Of a stretch of DNA of 35,623 nucleotides, positions 24,720-32,398 are shown piece by piece. A model generated the notes under the pieces. It did not search any database, was not told where the DNA came from, and worked only from the letters and a program-made list of their open reading frames with translations. Position numbers and translations under genes: made by a program. Position 1 is the first letter of the stretch; each line of letters starts with the position of its first letter. Origin of the DNA: Candidatus Eiseniibacteriota bacterium (GTDB lineage Bacteria; Eisenbacteria; RBG-16-71-46); contig JANYBS010000157.1 of NCBI GenBank assembly GCA_025360715.1, forward strand, positions 1 to 35,623, in the 5' to 3' direction.

Positions 24720-26134
24720 TGGCACTCCAGCCCCTGACCCTGGCGTTCCATGGCGCGGCACGGACGGTGACCGGGTCGCGGCATCTCATGCGCTTCGGGG
24801 AGCGCCGATGGTTGTTCGACTGCGGGCTCTATCAGGGCCATCGCGATGAGGCCGATCGCATCAACCGCGCATTCGCGTTCGCGCCGGGCGAACTCGATGC
24901 GGTGATCATCTCGCACGCGCATCTGGACCACACGGGTAATCTCCCCACGCTCAGCCACGAGGGTTTTCGCGGACCCATCCATCTGACTTCGGGCACTGCG
25001 GACCTCTCGCGCTTCATGCTCCAGGACAGCGCGTTTCTCATGCAGAAGGATGTCGAGCACGTGAACCGTGTCCACGGCAAGAAAGGTCACCCGCGCACGC
25101 CGCTTTACAAGATGGCCGATGTCGAGGACACGTTGGCGCGTTTCGTCACGCACGACTACCACACGCCGTGGCAGCCCTTCGATGGCGTGAACGTGCAGTA
25201 CCACGACGCGGGCCACATCTTGGGCTCGGCGATGGCCACGTTCGAGTTCACGTCCGAGGGCCGCTCGCTGCGAGTGTGCATGGGCGGTGACCTGGGCCGG
25301 CCGGGGCGGCCGATCCTGCGCGATCCTGAGCGTCCGCCGGGGCCCGACGTGCTGGTGCTCGAGAGCACGTATGGCGACCGCCTGCATGGCAATGAGCGCG
25401 ACACCAACGCAGCGCTCGCCGAAGTCATGACGCGCACGATCGCGCGCGGCGGGCGGGTGATCGTGCCGGCATTCGCAGTGGGACGCACTCAGGAGCTGGT
25501 GGCCGTGCTGCACATGCTCATCGACATGGGCCGCGTGCCCGATGTGCCGGTGTTCGTCGACAGTCCCATGGCGCGCAACGCCACATCGGTCTACAAGCGT
25601 CACCCCGAGTGCTTCGACGACGACACGCGCGATCTACTCGCGCATGGCGGCGGCACGCCGTTCGGTTTTCACCGCTTGCACTACATCGAGAGCCCCGAGG
25701 AGTCGCGCGCGCTCAACGACTTCCGCGATCCGTGCATCATCATCTCGGCCTCGGGCATGTGCGAAGGCGGCCGCGTGGTGCATCACCTTCAGCATGGACT
25801 CGGCGATCCGAAGAACACCGTTTTGTTCGTGGGCTTCCAGGGCGAAGGCACCTTGGGGCGCAGGTTGCGCGACGGCGCCGAGACCGTGAACGTGTTCGGC
25901 GAGCCGGTGCGCGTGCGCGCCGAGATCGCCAGCCTCGACGGCTTCAGCGCACATGCCGACCAGAAGGAGATGCTGGACTGGGTACTGGCGCTGGATCCGT
26001 TGCCGAAGCGCATCTTCCTCGTGCACGGCGAATTGCCGGTGCAGAAGGTCTTCGCCGCGCTCTTGCAGGAAAAGACCGGCGTCGATGTGCGGATCCCCGA
26101 GCGCGGCGAGGAGTTCGATCTGTGGACGAGCTGA
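24719..26134 (+). CDS. Metallo-beta-lactamase / beta-CASP ribonuclease (CPSF73/RNase J-like)
   Basis: A 471-residue zinc-dependent hydrolase with MBL fold, inserted beta-CASP domain and C-terminal RMMBL segment, the architecture of RNA-processing nucleases. The metal-binding HAHLDH is at 66-71, the next ligands are the His of HDAGHILGSA and Asp in GGDLGRPGRP, beta-CASP motifs are ESTYGDRLH, VPAFAVGRTQE and SASGMCEGGR, and the final ligands are in DGFSAHADQ and FLVHGE. All catalytic residues appear intact. It is cytoplasmic; the substrate is probably RNA. It resembles stand-alone bacterial YSH1-type enzymes more than RNase J. Its end overlaps the SNF2 helicase start by 13 nt. Confidence 0.9.
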   Translation: MALQPLTLAFHGAARTVTGSRHLMRFGERRWLFDCGLYQGHRDEADRINRAFAFAPGELDAVIISHAHLDHTGNLPTLSHEGFRGPIHLTSGTADLSRFMLQDSAFLMQKDVEHVNRVHGKKGHPRTPLYKMADVEDTLARFVTHDYHTPWQPFDGVNVQYHDAGHILGSAMATFEFTSEGRSLRVCMGGDLGRPGRPILRDPERPPGPDVLVLESTYGDRLHGNERDTNAALAEVMTRTIARGGRVIVPAFAVGRTQELVAVLHMLIDMGRVPDVPVFVDSPMARNATSVYKRHPECFDDDTRDLLAHGGGTPFGFHRLHYIESPEESRALNDFRDPCIIISASGMCEGGRVVHHLQHGLGDPKNTVLFVGFQGEGTLGRRLRDGAETVNVFGEPVRVRAEIASLDGFSAHADQKEMLDWVLALDPLPKRIFLVHGELPVQKVFAALLQEKTGVDVRIPERGEEFDLWTS

Positions 26135-28131
26135 GCGAGCCGCGCTATCAGGTCGGTCAGCGCCTGCACCATCCCACGTTCGGGGAGGGCCTCATCGTCG
26201 AGGTGCATACCGATCGCGGGCGCGAAGTGCTCGAAGTGGTCTTCGATGGCCAGTTGCGGCGCCTGTCCACCCAGCGCGAGTGGCAGATCGTCGATGGCCG
26301 CGATTCGATCGAGATGCCCGAGGCCGAGCCGGGTGATGCCGGGATGGACGAAGACGGCGAGCCGCTGCCGCTGCCCGCACGCACGTCGGCGCCGTTCCGG
26401 CACTGGCATCCGCAGGGCGATGAACTGCTCGCGAGTTGGCTCGAGGGCCATGCGGAGCCGCAGACGCACTTCGACCTGCGCGCGCAGAGCGAGGAGTGGG
26501 CGGGCTGGGCGAGCGCTGACAAGCTGCTGTCGCTCGATTCGCTGCGCGGCGTGGAACGCTTCCCGCATCAGGTGACGGCATGCCTGCGCGTGCTGCGCGA
26601 CTTCGGCGGGCGCGGCATCCTGGCCGACGAAGTGGGCTTGGGCAAGACCATCGAAGCCGGCATCGTGGTCAAGGAGTATCTCCTGCGCGGCGCCGTGCGC
26701 AGCGTGCTGGTGCTGGTTCCTGCGTCGCTCTGCGAGCAGTGGCGTGTGGAGCTGTGGGAGAAGTTCGAGCTCGACTTCGTGGTCTCGCGCGGGCCCGCTG
26801 GCCAGTGGGGTCGCCATCCGCTCGTGATCTCCTCTTTGGAGACCGCGCGACACGAACGCCACCGGCGCCGCGTGCGTGTGGCCGACTACGACCTGGTCGT
26901 GGTCGACGAGGCGCATCGCCTGCGCAACCACCTCACGTTGGGGTGGAAGTTCATCAATGACCTCAACCCGCGCTACCTGCTGCTGCTCACCGCGACGCCG
27001 GTGCAGAACGACCTGCGCGAGCTATACAACCTGGTCACGCTCGTGCGTCCGGGCACCGTGGGCACGTTTTCACAATTCCGCCGCGACTTCCTGTCGGGTC
27101 ACGACAAGCGCACGCCGCGCAACACGCCGCGTCTGCGCAGGCTCTTGCAGAGCGTCATGATCCGTACGCGGCGCTCCGAGACGAGCCTCACATTCGCGCC
27201 GCGCAAGGTCGAGACGCTGTGGGTGCCGCAGACGCCGGCCGAGCGCTTGCTCTACAAGAATGTGTCCGAGCTGGTAGCCGATGCCGTGCACGGCGAACAG
27301 GGCCAGCCGGGCAAGCCGAACTACTTCACGCTCATGGTGCTGCAGAAAGAGATGGGCTCGTCGTGGGCGTCGGCGCACGGCACGCTCGTGAAGCTCGCTT
27401 CGCACCCCGACGGCATGGACGCGAAGAAGATGCGCGCGCTCGCCGAGCGGGCGGCCGACCTGAGCCACGACCCCAGCAAGATCAAGACGCTGATGCGCTG
27501 CATCCAGAGCCTCAAGGGAGAAAAGGCGATCGTCTTCACCCAGTTCCGCGCCACGCAGGAGTCGATCGTACGTGCGCTCACCGAGGCCGGCCTGACGCAC
27601 GCGGTCTTCCATGGCGAGATGGGCTGGCGCGAGAAGGAAGAGTCGCTCGAGCAATTCCGCATGCACGAACAGGTGCTGGTGAGCACCGAGGCCGGCGGCG
27701 AAGGCCGTAACATGCAGTTCGCCCGCATCGTCATCAACTACGACCTGCCGTGGAACCCGATGCGCCTGGAACAGCGCATCGGCCGTGTGCACCGCCTGGG
27801 CCAGGAGCATCCGGTGCGCGTGATCAATCTGGTCGCGCGCGGCACGATCGAGGCGTACGTGCTCGAGATCCTCGAGCGCAAGATCCGCATGTTCGAACTC
27901 GTGGTGGGCGAGATGGAAGAGATCCTCGGCGCGTGGCAGATGCATGGTTCGTTCGAGGACGAGGTCTTCAAGCGCTGGACGGAATCGCGCAACCCGCGCG
28001 CCCGCAAGAAGCGCTTCACCGAGCTCGCGCAGCATCTGGTGACCGCGCGCAAGCTCTATCAGGCGCAGCGCGACAGCCAGAGCTGGCTGTTCCGTGGCGC
28101 TCATGATGCCGATGAGGAGCCCCACTCGTGA
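26122..28131 (+). CDS. SNF2-family helicase (YqhH/HepA-like)
   Basis: A 669-residue double-RecA ATPase. The GTG start at 26122 has GAGGAG eight bases upstream and lies inside the nuclease gene. Residues 8-55 form a small tudor-like module (YQVGQRLHHPTFGEGLIVEV), as in the DUF3553-type tails of UvrD-family proteins. Motif I is DEVGLGKTIEAG (169-180), motif II DEAH (262-265), motif III LLLTATPVQNDLREL, motif V STEAGGEGRNMQ and motif VI QRIGRVHRLGQ; all are intact. SNF2 motors remodel protein-nucleic-acid complexes rather than unwind duplexes, and RapA/HepA relatives act on RNA polymerase. The lack of a nuclease or methylase domain argues against a restriction subunit. It is coupled to the zinc-ribbon protein (overlap of 4 nt). 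Confidence 0.92.
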   Translation: MDELSEPRYQVGQRLHHPTFGEGLIVEVHTDRGREVLEVVFDGQLRRLSTQREWQIVDGRDSIEMPEAEPGDAGMDEDGEPLPLPARTSAPFRHWHPQGDELLASWLEGHAEPQTHFDLRAQSEEWAGWASADKLLSLDSLRGVERFPHQVTACLRVLRDFGGRGILADEVGLGKTIEAGIVVKEYLLRGAVRSVLVLVPASLCEQWRVELWEKFELDFVVSRGPAGQWGRHPLVISSLETARHERHRRRVRVADYDLVVVDEAHRLRNHLTLGWKFINDLNPRYLLLLTATPVQNDLRELYNLVTLVRPGTVGTFSQFRRDFLSGHDKRTPRNTPRLRRLLQSVMIRTRRSETSLTFAPRKVETLWVPQTPAERLLYKNVSELVADAVHGEQGQPGKPNYFTLMVLQKEMGSSWASAHGTLVKLASHPDGMDAKKMRALAERAADLSHDPSKIKTLMRCIQSLKGEKAIVFTQFRATQESIVRALTEAGLTHAVFHGEMGWREKEESLEQFRMHEQVLVSTEAGGEGRNMQFARIVINYDLPWNPMRLEQRIGRVHRLGQEHPVRVINLVARGTIEAYVLEILERKIRMFELVVGEMEEILGAWQMHGSFEDEVFKRWTESRNPRARKKRFTELAQHLVTARKLYQAQRDSQSWLFRGAHDADEEPHS

Positions 28132-29417
28132 TGCGCCCTGGCGACGACGGCAACGATACCGACGGCACCGCCGAGGTGGCCGAGGGCGACGCGCAAGCGC
28201 GGATCGCCAAGGCCATCCGCGCCCCACGCGCCCTCAAGCCCGGCCAGAAGCCGGTGAAGGCGGGCAAGGGAAGCAAGGCAAGCGGGACGACCGCGAGAAC
28301 CGCCGCAGGCAAGCCGCGCGCGGCCGCCAAGAAGTCGGCGACGTCGGCAGCTCCCGCCGTGAACATTCCGCACGGCGAGACGGCCGCCGAGAGTCCCGAA
28401 TGGCGCGCGTTCGTGGGCCATTGGCTCGAGATGAGCGGCTGCAAGGTGGAGTCGGCGCCGCGCGGCGACTGGGAGGTCGATCTCTCCGAGGCGCTGCAGA
28501 AACGCTGGCGCCGGCAGCGCGTGCGCTTGGTATTCGACCCGTCACGTTCCACCGTGCCGCGTGGCGCGTGGTTCACGGCGCCGGGCAGCACCGCTGGCCG
28601 CCGCATCCTGGAGGCCGCGCTCAGCGCGCCCATGTTCACCCGCCGCACGGCGCTCGCGCAGGTGCCGGGCGCGCCGGCGAATGGCATCGCCTCGGTCTGT
28701 AAGGCACGCGGTCTTACCTGGGGAGCCCCGCGCCTGGGACCGGTGCGCTACGAGCGTCGCGTGGCATTCCACGCGGTGATCACGCGTTGGGGTGGACTGC
28801 CGTGGCAGGAGCAGTGGGTCGTGCTCGTGGGCACAGGTGGCGAGGTGCTCGAGCGCGACCAGGCGCCGCAGGTGCCGAATGTGCGCCCGCGCGAAGGGCT
28901 CTACCAGATGGGCGAGGCGCTGGAGCCCGAGTTGCGCGAGCGCTGGTTGCACAGCGCGCGGCAGACGCTCGAGGCGCTGGCCGCCGAACGTGAGCGCGAG
29001 TGGGAGATCACCGTGAGCCGCTTGCGCGATGATGAGCTCGATCGCATGGGCGCGTTCTTCGCTGCGCGGATCGAGGAAGAGGAGGACCGTCAGCGCCGCC
29101 GCACGCACGATGATCCCGAGATGGACACCGGCGACGCGACGAGCCTCAAGCTCGAATGGGAACGCCGCGCCGCGGAGGTGCGAAAGCGATGGGAGATGCG
29201 CACCGAGGTGCGGCTCTGGGGACTTGAGGAATGGTCGTGGCCGGTGGCCGACCTGGAGCAGGAGCTCAAGTCCGGCGCCATGCACGTGAAGGTGCGCTCC
29301 CTGGTGGACGTGGCGCGCGGCAAGCCGGCCTTGCCCGCGTGCCCGACGTGCGGCGAACCTGCCGAGATGCTGGTACGCGCCAAGGGCCACGTGGCCTGCG
29401 CCCAGTGCGCGGGGTAG
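28128..29417 (+). CDS. YqhG-like helicase partner with basic tail and zinc ribbon
   Basis: A 429-residue protein; start GTG 28128 or ATG 28131, both served by GAGGAG at 28114. Residues ~31-77 are a Lys/Ala/Pro-rich tail (KPVKAGKGSKASG, AGKPRAAAKKSATS). The core starts SPEWRAFVGHWLEMSGCKVE, has a strand LVFDPSRSTVPRGAWFTAPG, then long charged helices (ERWLHSARQTLEALAAERER, ARIEEEEDRQRRR, LEWERRAAEVRKRWEMRTEV) and ends in a four-Cys zinc ribbon (Cys405, 408, 424, 427). The order of core elements and the position next to an SSO1653-type SNF2 gene recall B. subtilis YqhG beside YqhH. That comparison is from memory. The function is unknown; the fold suggests a nucleic-acid-binding adaptor for the helicase. 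Confidence 0.7.
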   Translation: MMRPGDDGNDTDGTAEVAEGDAQARIAKAIRAPRALKPGQKPVKAGKGSKASGTTARTAAGKPRAAAKKSATSAAPAVNIPHGETAAESPEWRAFVGHWLEMSGCKVESAPRGDWEVDLSEALQKRWRRQRVRLVFDPSRSTVPRGAWFTAPGSTAGRRILEAALSAPMFTRRTALAQVPGAPANGIASVCKARGLTWGAPRLGPVRYERRVAFHAVITRWGGLPWQEQWVVLVGTGGEVLERDQAPQVPNVRPREGLYQMGEALEPELRERWLHSARQTLEALAAEREREWEITVSRLRDDELDRMGAFFAARIEEEEDRQRRRTHDDPEMDTGDATSLKLEWERRAAEVRKRWEMRTEVRLWGLEEWSWPVADLEQELKSGAMHVKVRSLVDVARGKPALPACPTCGEPAEMLVRAKGHVACAQCAG

Positions 29418-29421
29418 GGCG

Positions 29422-29445
29422 GCGCACCCGGCAGCGCACCCGGCC
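29422..29445 (+). repeat. 12-nt tandem duplication after helicase-partner gene
   Basis: Two adjacent copies of gcgcacccggc plus one variable base (a in the first, c in the second) lie 4 nt past the stop codon. Confidence 0.85.
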
Positions 29446-29449
29446 TCGC

Positions 29450-29479
29450 TTGACGCCGCAACCCACTGGCGACTAACAT
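29450..29479 (+). promoter_or_regulatory. Probable sigma70-type promoter for the YfgM-like/GH57 pair
   Basis: TTGACG (29450-29455, five of six consensus bases) and TAACAT (29474-29479, four of six) are separated by 18 nt, about 70 nt before the next start codon and inside one of the most AT-rich short stretches of the window. Confidence 0.45.
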
Positions 29480-29504
29480 TTTCGGTCAATACTGTCATCG
29501 ATAT

Positions 29505-29522
29505 CCCGCCTTGGGTGGCGGG
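29505..29522 (+). promoter_or_regulatory. Hairpin in leader of YfgM-like gene
   Basis: CCCGCC (29505-29510) and GGCGGG (29517-29522) are exact complements with a 6-nt loop, ending 13 nt before the GGAGG ribosome-binding site. It may be a leader structure or a weak terminator for the helicase set. Confidence 0.3.
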
Positions 29523-29546
29523 CGGTTCGTTTCCTGGAGGTCTGTC

Positions 29547-30215
29547 TTGTCTTTGGAGTCGCGTAAGGGTGTCGCCCTCGAGGATCCGGGCGCCGAAGTC
29601 GTCGATCAGCTGACGGGATTCTGGGACAAGTACGGCCGTGTCCTGCTGGGCGCGATCGGCGCCGTTGTGGTGATCGCGGTGGTCGCGGTGTTCACGATGC
29701 GTTCGAACGCGAAGCAGGAGAACGACGCCTCCAAGAAGCTGGCCGAGGCCAATCTGTTGTTCTGGCAGGGGGACTACGACCGATCCAAGACCGTGGCCCA
29801 GGAAGCCGGCCGCACGTTCGGCTCCACGTGGAGCGGCACCGACGCGCACCGGATCGCCGGCGACGACATGTTCTGGCGCGGCGATTTCAAGGGCGCGATC
29901 ACCGAGTACAACGCGTACCTGGCCAAGCAGGGCTCGGGCCTGCTGGCCGACGCCGTGCGCCGCAGCCTCGCCTACTCGCTCGAGAGTGACAAGAAGTTCA
30001 CCGACGCCGCCAAGCTGTACGACGGCCTCGTGGGCAAGTTCGAGCGTGAGTCGAGCGCGGAGTTCCTGGCCGCATCGGCGCGTTGCTACGAGGCGAATCA
30101 TCAGAACGACGAGGCGGCGAAGCGTCTGCAGCGCCTGCTCGATGAGTTCGGCGATACGAGCTATGCCTCGCGCGCGCGCGTGCAGCTCGCGATGATCCAG
30201 CCTCCCACGAACTGA
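29547..30215 (+). CDS. YfgM-like membrane-anchored TPR protein
   Basis: A 222-residue protein with a TTG start. GGAGG (29536-29540) sits six bases before TTG 29547, while no ATG or GTG has such spacing. A cytoplasmic N-terminus (VVDQLTGFWDKYGR) is followed by one membrane span at about 32-51 (LLGAIGAVVVIAVVAVFT) and then an extracytoplasmic TPR-like helical domain (FWRGDFKGAITEYNAYLAKQ, SDKKFTDAAKLYDGL, QNDEAAKRLQRLLDEFGDTS). This is the layout of the TPR_21 family that includes E. coli YfgM, an ancillary SecYEG partner. The function here is inferred from layout only. GH57 starts 5 nt after its stop. Confidence 0.75.
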   Translation: MSLESRKGVALEDPGAEVVDQLTGFWDKYGRVLLGAIGAVVVIAVVAVFTMRSNAKQENDASKKLAEANLLFWQGDYDRSKTVAQEAGRTFGSTWSGTDAHRIAGDDMFWRGDFKGAITEYNAYLAKQGSGLLADAVRRSLAYSLESDKKFTDAAKLYDGLVGKFERESSAEFLAASARCYEANHQNDEAAKRLQRLLDEFGDTSYASRARVQLAMIQPPTN

Positions 30216-30220
30216 CCGGC

Positions 30221-32368
30221 GTGAGCCGCGATAGCGATCCCGAGGTCCATGCCCAGCCGGGCGTGGACCTCGTCTTCATCTGGCACCATCACCAGCCCGA
30301 CTATCGCCATCCGCGCGATGGCCGCGCGCTGCTGCCCTGGGTGCGACTGCACGCCACCAAGGATTACCTGGATATGGCGCTGCACCTGCAGCGCCACCCG
30401 GGAATCAAGTCCACGTTCAACTTTGCGCCCAGCTTGCTCGAGCAGTTGGACGACGCGCTTGCAGGCAAGTCCGACGCACTCTTCGACCTGCTCGCCATGG
30501 AGCCTGCGCGGCTGAATGCCGACCAGCGTGCCGAACTGCAGCGCCGCGCGCGCATGGCGCCGCCGTGGGCGCGCCAGCGCTGGCCGCGCTACGCCGACTT
30601 GTGCGAGCAGTTGCGCGGACCCGCGGTGGCCGACGACGCAGCGTTGCTGCGGTTGTGCGTGTACTTCCTGCTCGCATGGACCGATCCACTGTTGCTCGAA
30701 GATCCGCCCGCGCTTGCTGCGATCGCGGCTGCCGAGGAGTCGCGTGCCACGCTTGCCGATCGCGCTGCGATGTTGGCATGGCATCGCGAGCTGTGGGCGC
30801 GCGTGCTGCCCGCGTATCGCGCGCTCGCAGACTCCGGACAGATCGAGCTCACGTGCTCGCCGGCGTTCCATCCGATCCTGCCGCTGCTGATCGACGTGAC
30901 GCACGCCAAGCGCGCGCGTCCCGACCTGCCGGTAGCAAGCGAGGAGTTCATCGCGCCCGAGGATGCGCGCTGGCAGATCGAGCGCGGCCGCGCGCGGCAC
31001 GCACAAGCCTTCGGCGTGCCGCCGCAGGGCATGTGGCCGTCGGAGGGCAGCGTGAGCCCCGAGGCCGCCGAGATCCTTGCAAGCGCGGGCGTGCGCTGGG
31101 TGGGCACCGACGAAGAAGTACTCTGGCGATCGCTGCCCGGCCGCGGCCGCGGCAAGCACGAGCTCTATCAGCCGTGGGTGCTGCCCACCTCAGGCGGCGA
31201 GCTGGCGTTCTTCTTCCGCGACCACGAGATCTCGGACCTGATCGGTTTCGTCTACAGCCGCTGGGCGCCCCAGGATGCCGCCGCAGACCTGGTCTCTCGC
31301 CTGCGCCGCATCGCCGCCGACCATGGCGGCTCACTCGTGCGTCCGGTCGTGAGCGTGATCCTGGATGGCGAGAACTGCTGGGAGCACTACGCTGACGATG
31401 GCCGGCCGTTCCTTGAAGCGCTCTATAGCGCGCTCGAAGCGGCGCACGACATCCGCACGGTCACGCCCGCGCAGCTGTTGGCGGAAGGCCGCGGCAGCGG
31501 GCGCTTGGAACACTTGCACTCGGGCAGCTGGATCGACGGCGACTTCCACATCTGGTCGGGCCATGCGGAGAAGAATCGAGCGTGGGATCTGCTCGCGCGC
31601 GCTCGCAAGGCGCTGGTGCAATCGGGCGCGACGCGCGTGACGCATTCGGGCGCGTGGGACGCGCTGGGCGCTGCCGAGGGCTCGGACTGGTTCTGGTGGT
31701 TCGGCGACGACAACTTCACCGCCGACAAGCTGTTGTTCGACAGCCTGTTCCGAGCGCACCTGCAAGCGGTCTATGAACGCGCGGAGCTGCCCGTGCCGGG
31801 CGCGCTCGCGCTGCCCATCGTGGCCCCGGGCCGGGGCCAGGCGCCGCACGTGGCGCCCGCCGAGATGGTGCGCCCCACGGTCGATGGCCGCCTGAGCCAT
31901 TTCTACGAGTGGGCCGGCGCCGGGCGCTGGTCGCTGCTGGGCGGCGGCAGCATGCACCGTGTGAGTGAGCCGCTGGTCGAGACTCTGCACTACGGCTTCG
32001 ATGAATCCACCTTCCACCTGCGCTTGGACTTCCTGCAAGGTGTGGCGCCGGGCGAGGCCGTCTCACTCGGCATCGAATCGCTGCGAGGCACGCCGATGGT
32101 GCTGCGCATCGCGCACCTGGCGGCGGGAGCGGATCTCGCTGTGACGGTCGCGAACGGTGAGTCTGCGCCCGGCGCGCGCGCGGCGCTCGCCGAGATATTG
32201 GAAGTCAGCATCCCGTTCGCGGCACTGGGAGTCACGGCGGGCGAGAAGCTCGAGATGCTCTTCCACCTGCAGCGCGGCAGCGAGCGTCTGGAAAGCCTGC
32301 CGCCGGGGCAGCCGCTAAGACTGGTCGTCCCGGGCCCGGATTGGGCAGCGACGAACTGGAGCGCGTAG
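30221..32368 (+). CDS. Glycoside hydrolase family 57 (alpha-glucan enzyme)
   Basis: A 715-residue cytoplasmic-looking enzyme. Family 57 landmarks: the first conserved region WHHHQPDY (residues 21-28), the nucleophile Glu275 in GMWPSEGSVS, the acid/base Asp382 in ILDGENCWEHY, and the later FWWFGDDNF. GH57 members are retaining alpha-amylases, amylopullulanases, 4-alpha-glucanotransferases or branching enzymes; which activity applies cannot be read from the motifs. The C-terminal ~200 residues are beta-rich (SHFYEWAGAGRWSLL onward) as in amylopullulanase-type members. No signal peptide is present, which favours internal glycogen or maltodextrin turnover. It is coupled closely to the YfgM-like gene (5-nt gap). 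Confidence 0.92.
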   Translation: MSRDSDPEVHAQPGVDLVFIWHHHQPDYRHPRDGRALLPWVRLHATKDYLDMALHLQRHPGIKSTFNFAPSLLEQLDDALAGKSDALFDLLAMEPARLNADQRAELQRRARMAPPWARQRWPRYADLCEQLRGPAVADDAALLRLCVYFLLAWTDPLLLEDPPALAAIAAAEESRATLADRAAMLAWHRELWARVLPAYRALADSGQIELTCSPAFHPILPLLIDVTHAKRARPDLPVASEEFIAPEDARWQIERGRARHAQAFGVPPQGMWPSEGSVSPEAAEILASAGVRWVGTDEEVLWRSLPGRGRGKHELYQPWVLPTSGGELAFFFRDHEISDLIGFVYSRWAPQDAAADLVSRLRRIAADHGGSLVRPVVSVILDGENCWEHYADDGRPFLEALYSALEAAHDIRTVTPAQLLAEGRGSGRLEHLHSGSWIDGDFHIWSGHAEKNRAWDLLARARKALVQSGATRVTHSGAWDALGAAEGSDWFWWFGDDNFTADKLLFDSLFRAHLQAVYERAELPVPGALALPIVAPGRGQAPHVAPAEMVRPTVDGRLSHFYEWAGAGRWSLLGGGSMHRVSEPLVETLHYGFDESTFHLRLDFLQGVAPGEAVSLGIESLRGTPMVLRIAHLAAGADLAVTVANGESAPGARAALAEILEVSIPFAALGVTAGEKLEMLFHLQRGSERLESLPPGQPLRLVVPGPDWAATNWSA

Positions 32369-32398
32369 CGCACCGGCTTCGACCTTGCGCCGCGACTT

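Noticed and set aside
24719-29417. DISARM or restriction-type defence island
   Set aside because: No methylase, DUF1998, PLD nuclease or other defence gene is present; the neighbours are housekeeping genes.
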